From Armatimonadota bacterium (lineage in GTDB: Bacteria > Sysuimicrobiota > Sysuimicrobiia > Sysuimicrobiales > VGFF01): a DNA stretch of 31,595 nt. The position numbers and the translations under genes were made by a program. Location: assembly GCA_016868955.1 (NCBI GenBank), contig VGFF01000003.1:1-31595 (forward strand). Direction: 5' to 3'. Below the pieces are notes generated by a model. That model worked only from the letters and a program-made list of their open reading frames with translations, did not search any database and was not told the origin of the DNA. Shown one piece after another: positions 31,454 to 31,595 of the stretch; positions within the stretch are counted from its first letter, which is position 1; each line of letters starts with the position of its first letter.

Positions 31454-31520
31454 GGCCTGACCCCCTAGAAGTAGTCCGCCGGTGATGTAGTCCGGCGGAC
31501 TACTTCTAGGGGGTCAGGCC
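31454..31520. mobile_element. 67-bp perfect palindromic mini-element from IS3-type ends
   Basis: Two perfect 29-base inverted arms (31454-31482 and 31492-31520) around nine bases, TGATGTAGT. The left 45 bases match the IS end at 30684-30728 in reverse orientation. The structure is explained if the IS lost everything between a CCGGCGG in its left end and the same seven bases in its right end, leaving two termini back to back. Flanks on both sides show GGCC, which may be part of the repeat or a 4-bp target duplication. Beyond it (31521-31595) I see nothing I can name. Confidence 0.7.
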
Positions 31521-31595
31521 ATTATGTAGTCTTCCCCGTCAAGTAGACAGTGGATAACTAGAGATGTCTGGGATCGCAAGCTGCTGCGCGTATCG

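Noticed and set aside
31529..31549. Sequence reading TGTCTACTTGACGGGGAAG on the minus strand as another IS terminus
   Set aside because: It resembles insertion-sequence ends in style, but no partner repeat or transposase is visible before the window ends.
1..31595. tRNA, rRNA or CRISPR array
   Set aside because: No cloverleaf-like segment, rRNA stretch or regularly spaced repeat was seen on reading; a covariance-model scan would be needed to exclude a small RNA.

Overview
The window is GC-rich (about two thirds G+C by eye) and dense with bacterial genes. The best clue to the organism is the gene at the left edge: a signal peptide, one S-layer homology (SLH) domain, a coiled coil and a beta-barrel. 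This kind of SLH-tethered porin belongs to double-membraned Terrabacteria (Armatimonadota, Eremiobacterota, Deinococcota, Cyanobacteria and relatives). The rest looks like a soil or sediment heterotroph from a poorly cultivated lineage; I cannot name a phylum safely.

Layout. 1-3403 (minus): the SLH porin, a RidA-family protein, a zinc-ribbon protein and two half-size AbrB membrane proteins. 3547-13488 (plus): one long apparent operon ending at a strong rho-independent terminator. It holds a molybdenum hydroxylase large subunit, an M20 peptidase, amidohydrolase A, two peptide-type ABC permeases, amidohydrolase B and the substrate-binding protein. 13512-14125: a low-GC HEPN-like gene whose frame breaks exactly at an A_AAA_AAC slippery heptamer. 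14166-16358: amidohydrolase C and the 3' half of a peptide ABC ATPase. 16383-17726 (minus): a fourth amidohydrolase of the imidazolonepropionase-like type. 17822-19862: DUF3105 protein, class II fructose-bisphosphate aldolase, and an MNT nucleotidyltransferase followed by a vestige of its HEPN partner. 20079-23944: threonine aldolase, a 5' fragment of glutamine synthetase, a small membrane protein, a threonine-dehydratase-like enzyme, and the tail of an alcohol dehydrogenase. 23945-26558 (minus): Sua5/YciO-like gene with an in-frame stop, HD-GYP phosphodiesterase and ChrA, coupled by 4-nt overlaps. 26586-31310 (minus): frameshifted NIPSNAP-like gene, ArfB, frameshifted IPT/CARDB-like gene, MOSC protein, SnoaL-like protein, an enolase-superfamily enzyme, IS3 remnants, an agmatinase truncated by the IS end, and a DUF378 protein.

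How it works together (inference). The central block reads as a scavenging system for an amide- or ring-nitrogen-containing compound: periplasmic binding protein and two permeases for uptake, a molybdenum hydroxylase, an M20 hydrolase and three paralogous amidohydrolases for breakdown, with RidA nearby to clear reactive imines. All three paralogues have Tyr where the first metal-binding His of the amidohydrolase HxH motif is expected, while the neighbouring fourth amidohydrolase keeps the standard site. This trio and its transporter is the most original feature of the window.

Many genes are broken: truncations (ABC ATPase, glutamine synthetase, alcohol dehydrogenase, agmatinase, IS3 OrfA), an internal deletion (molybdenum hydroxylase), in-frame amber stops (Sua5-like, OrfA) and frameshifts (HEPN, NIPSNAP-like, IPT/CARDB). 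Some may be sequencing or assembly error, some real decay; the sequence alone cannot separate these. No tRNA, rRNA or CRISPR array was seen.
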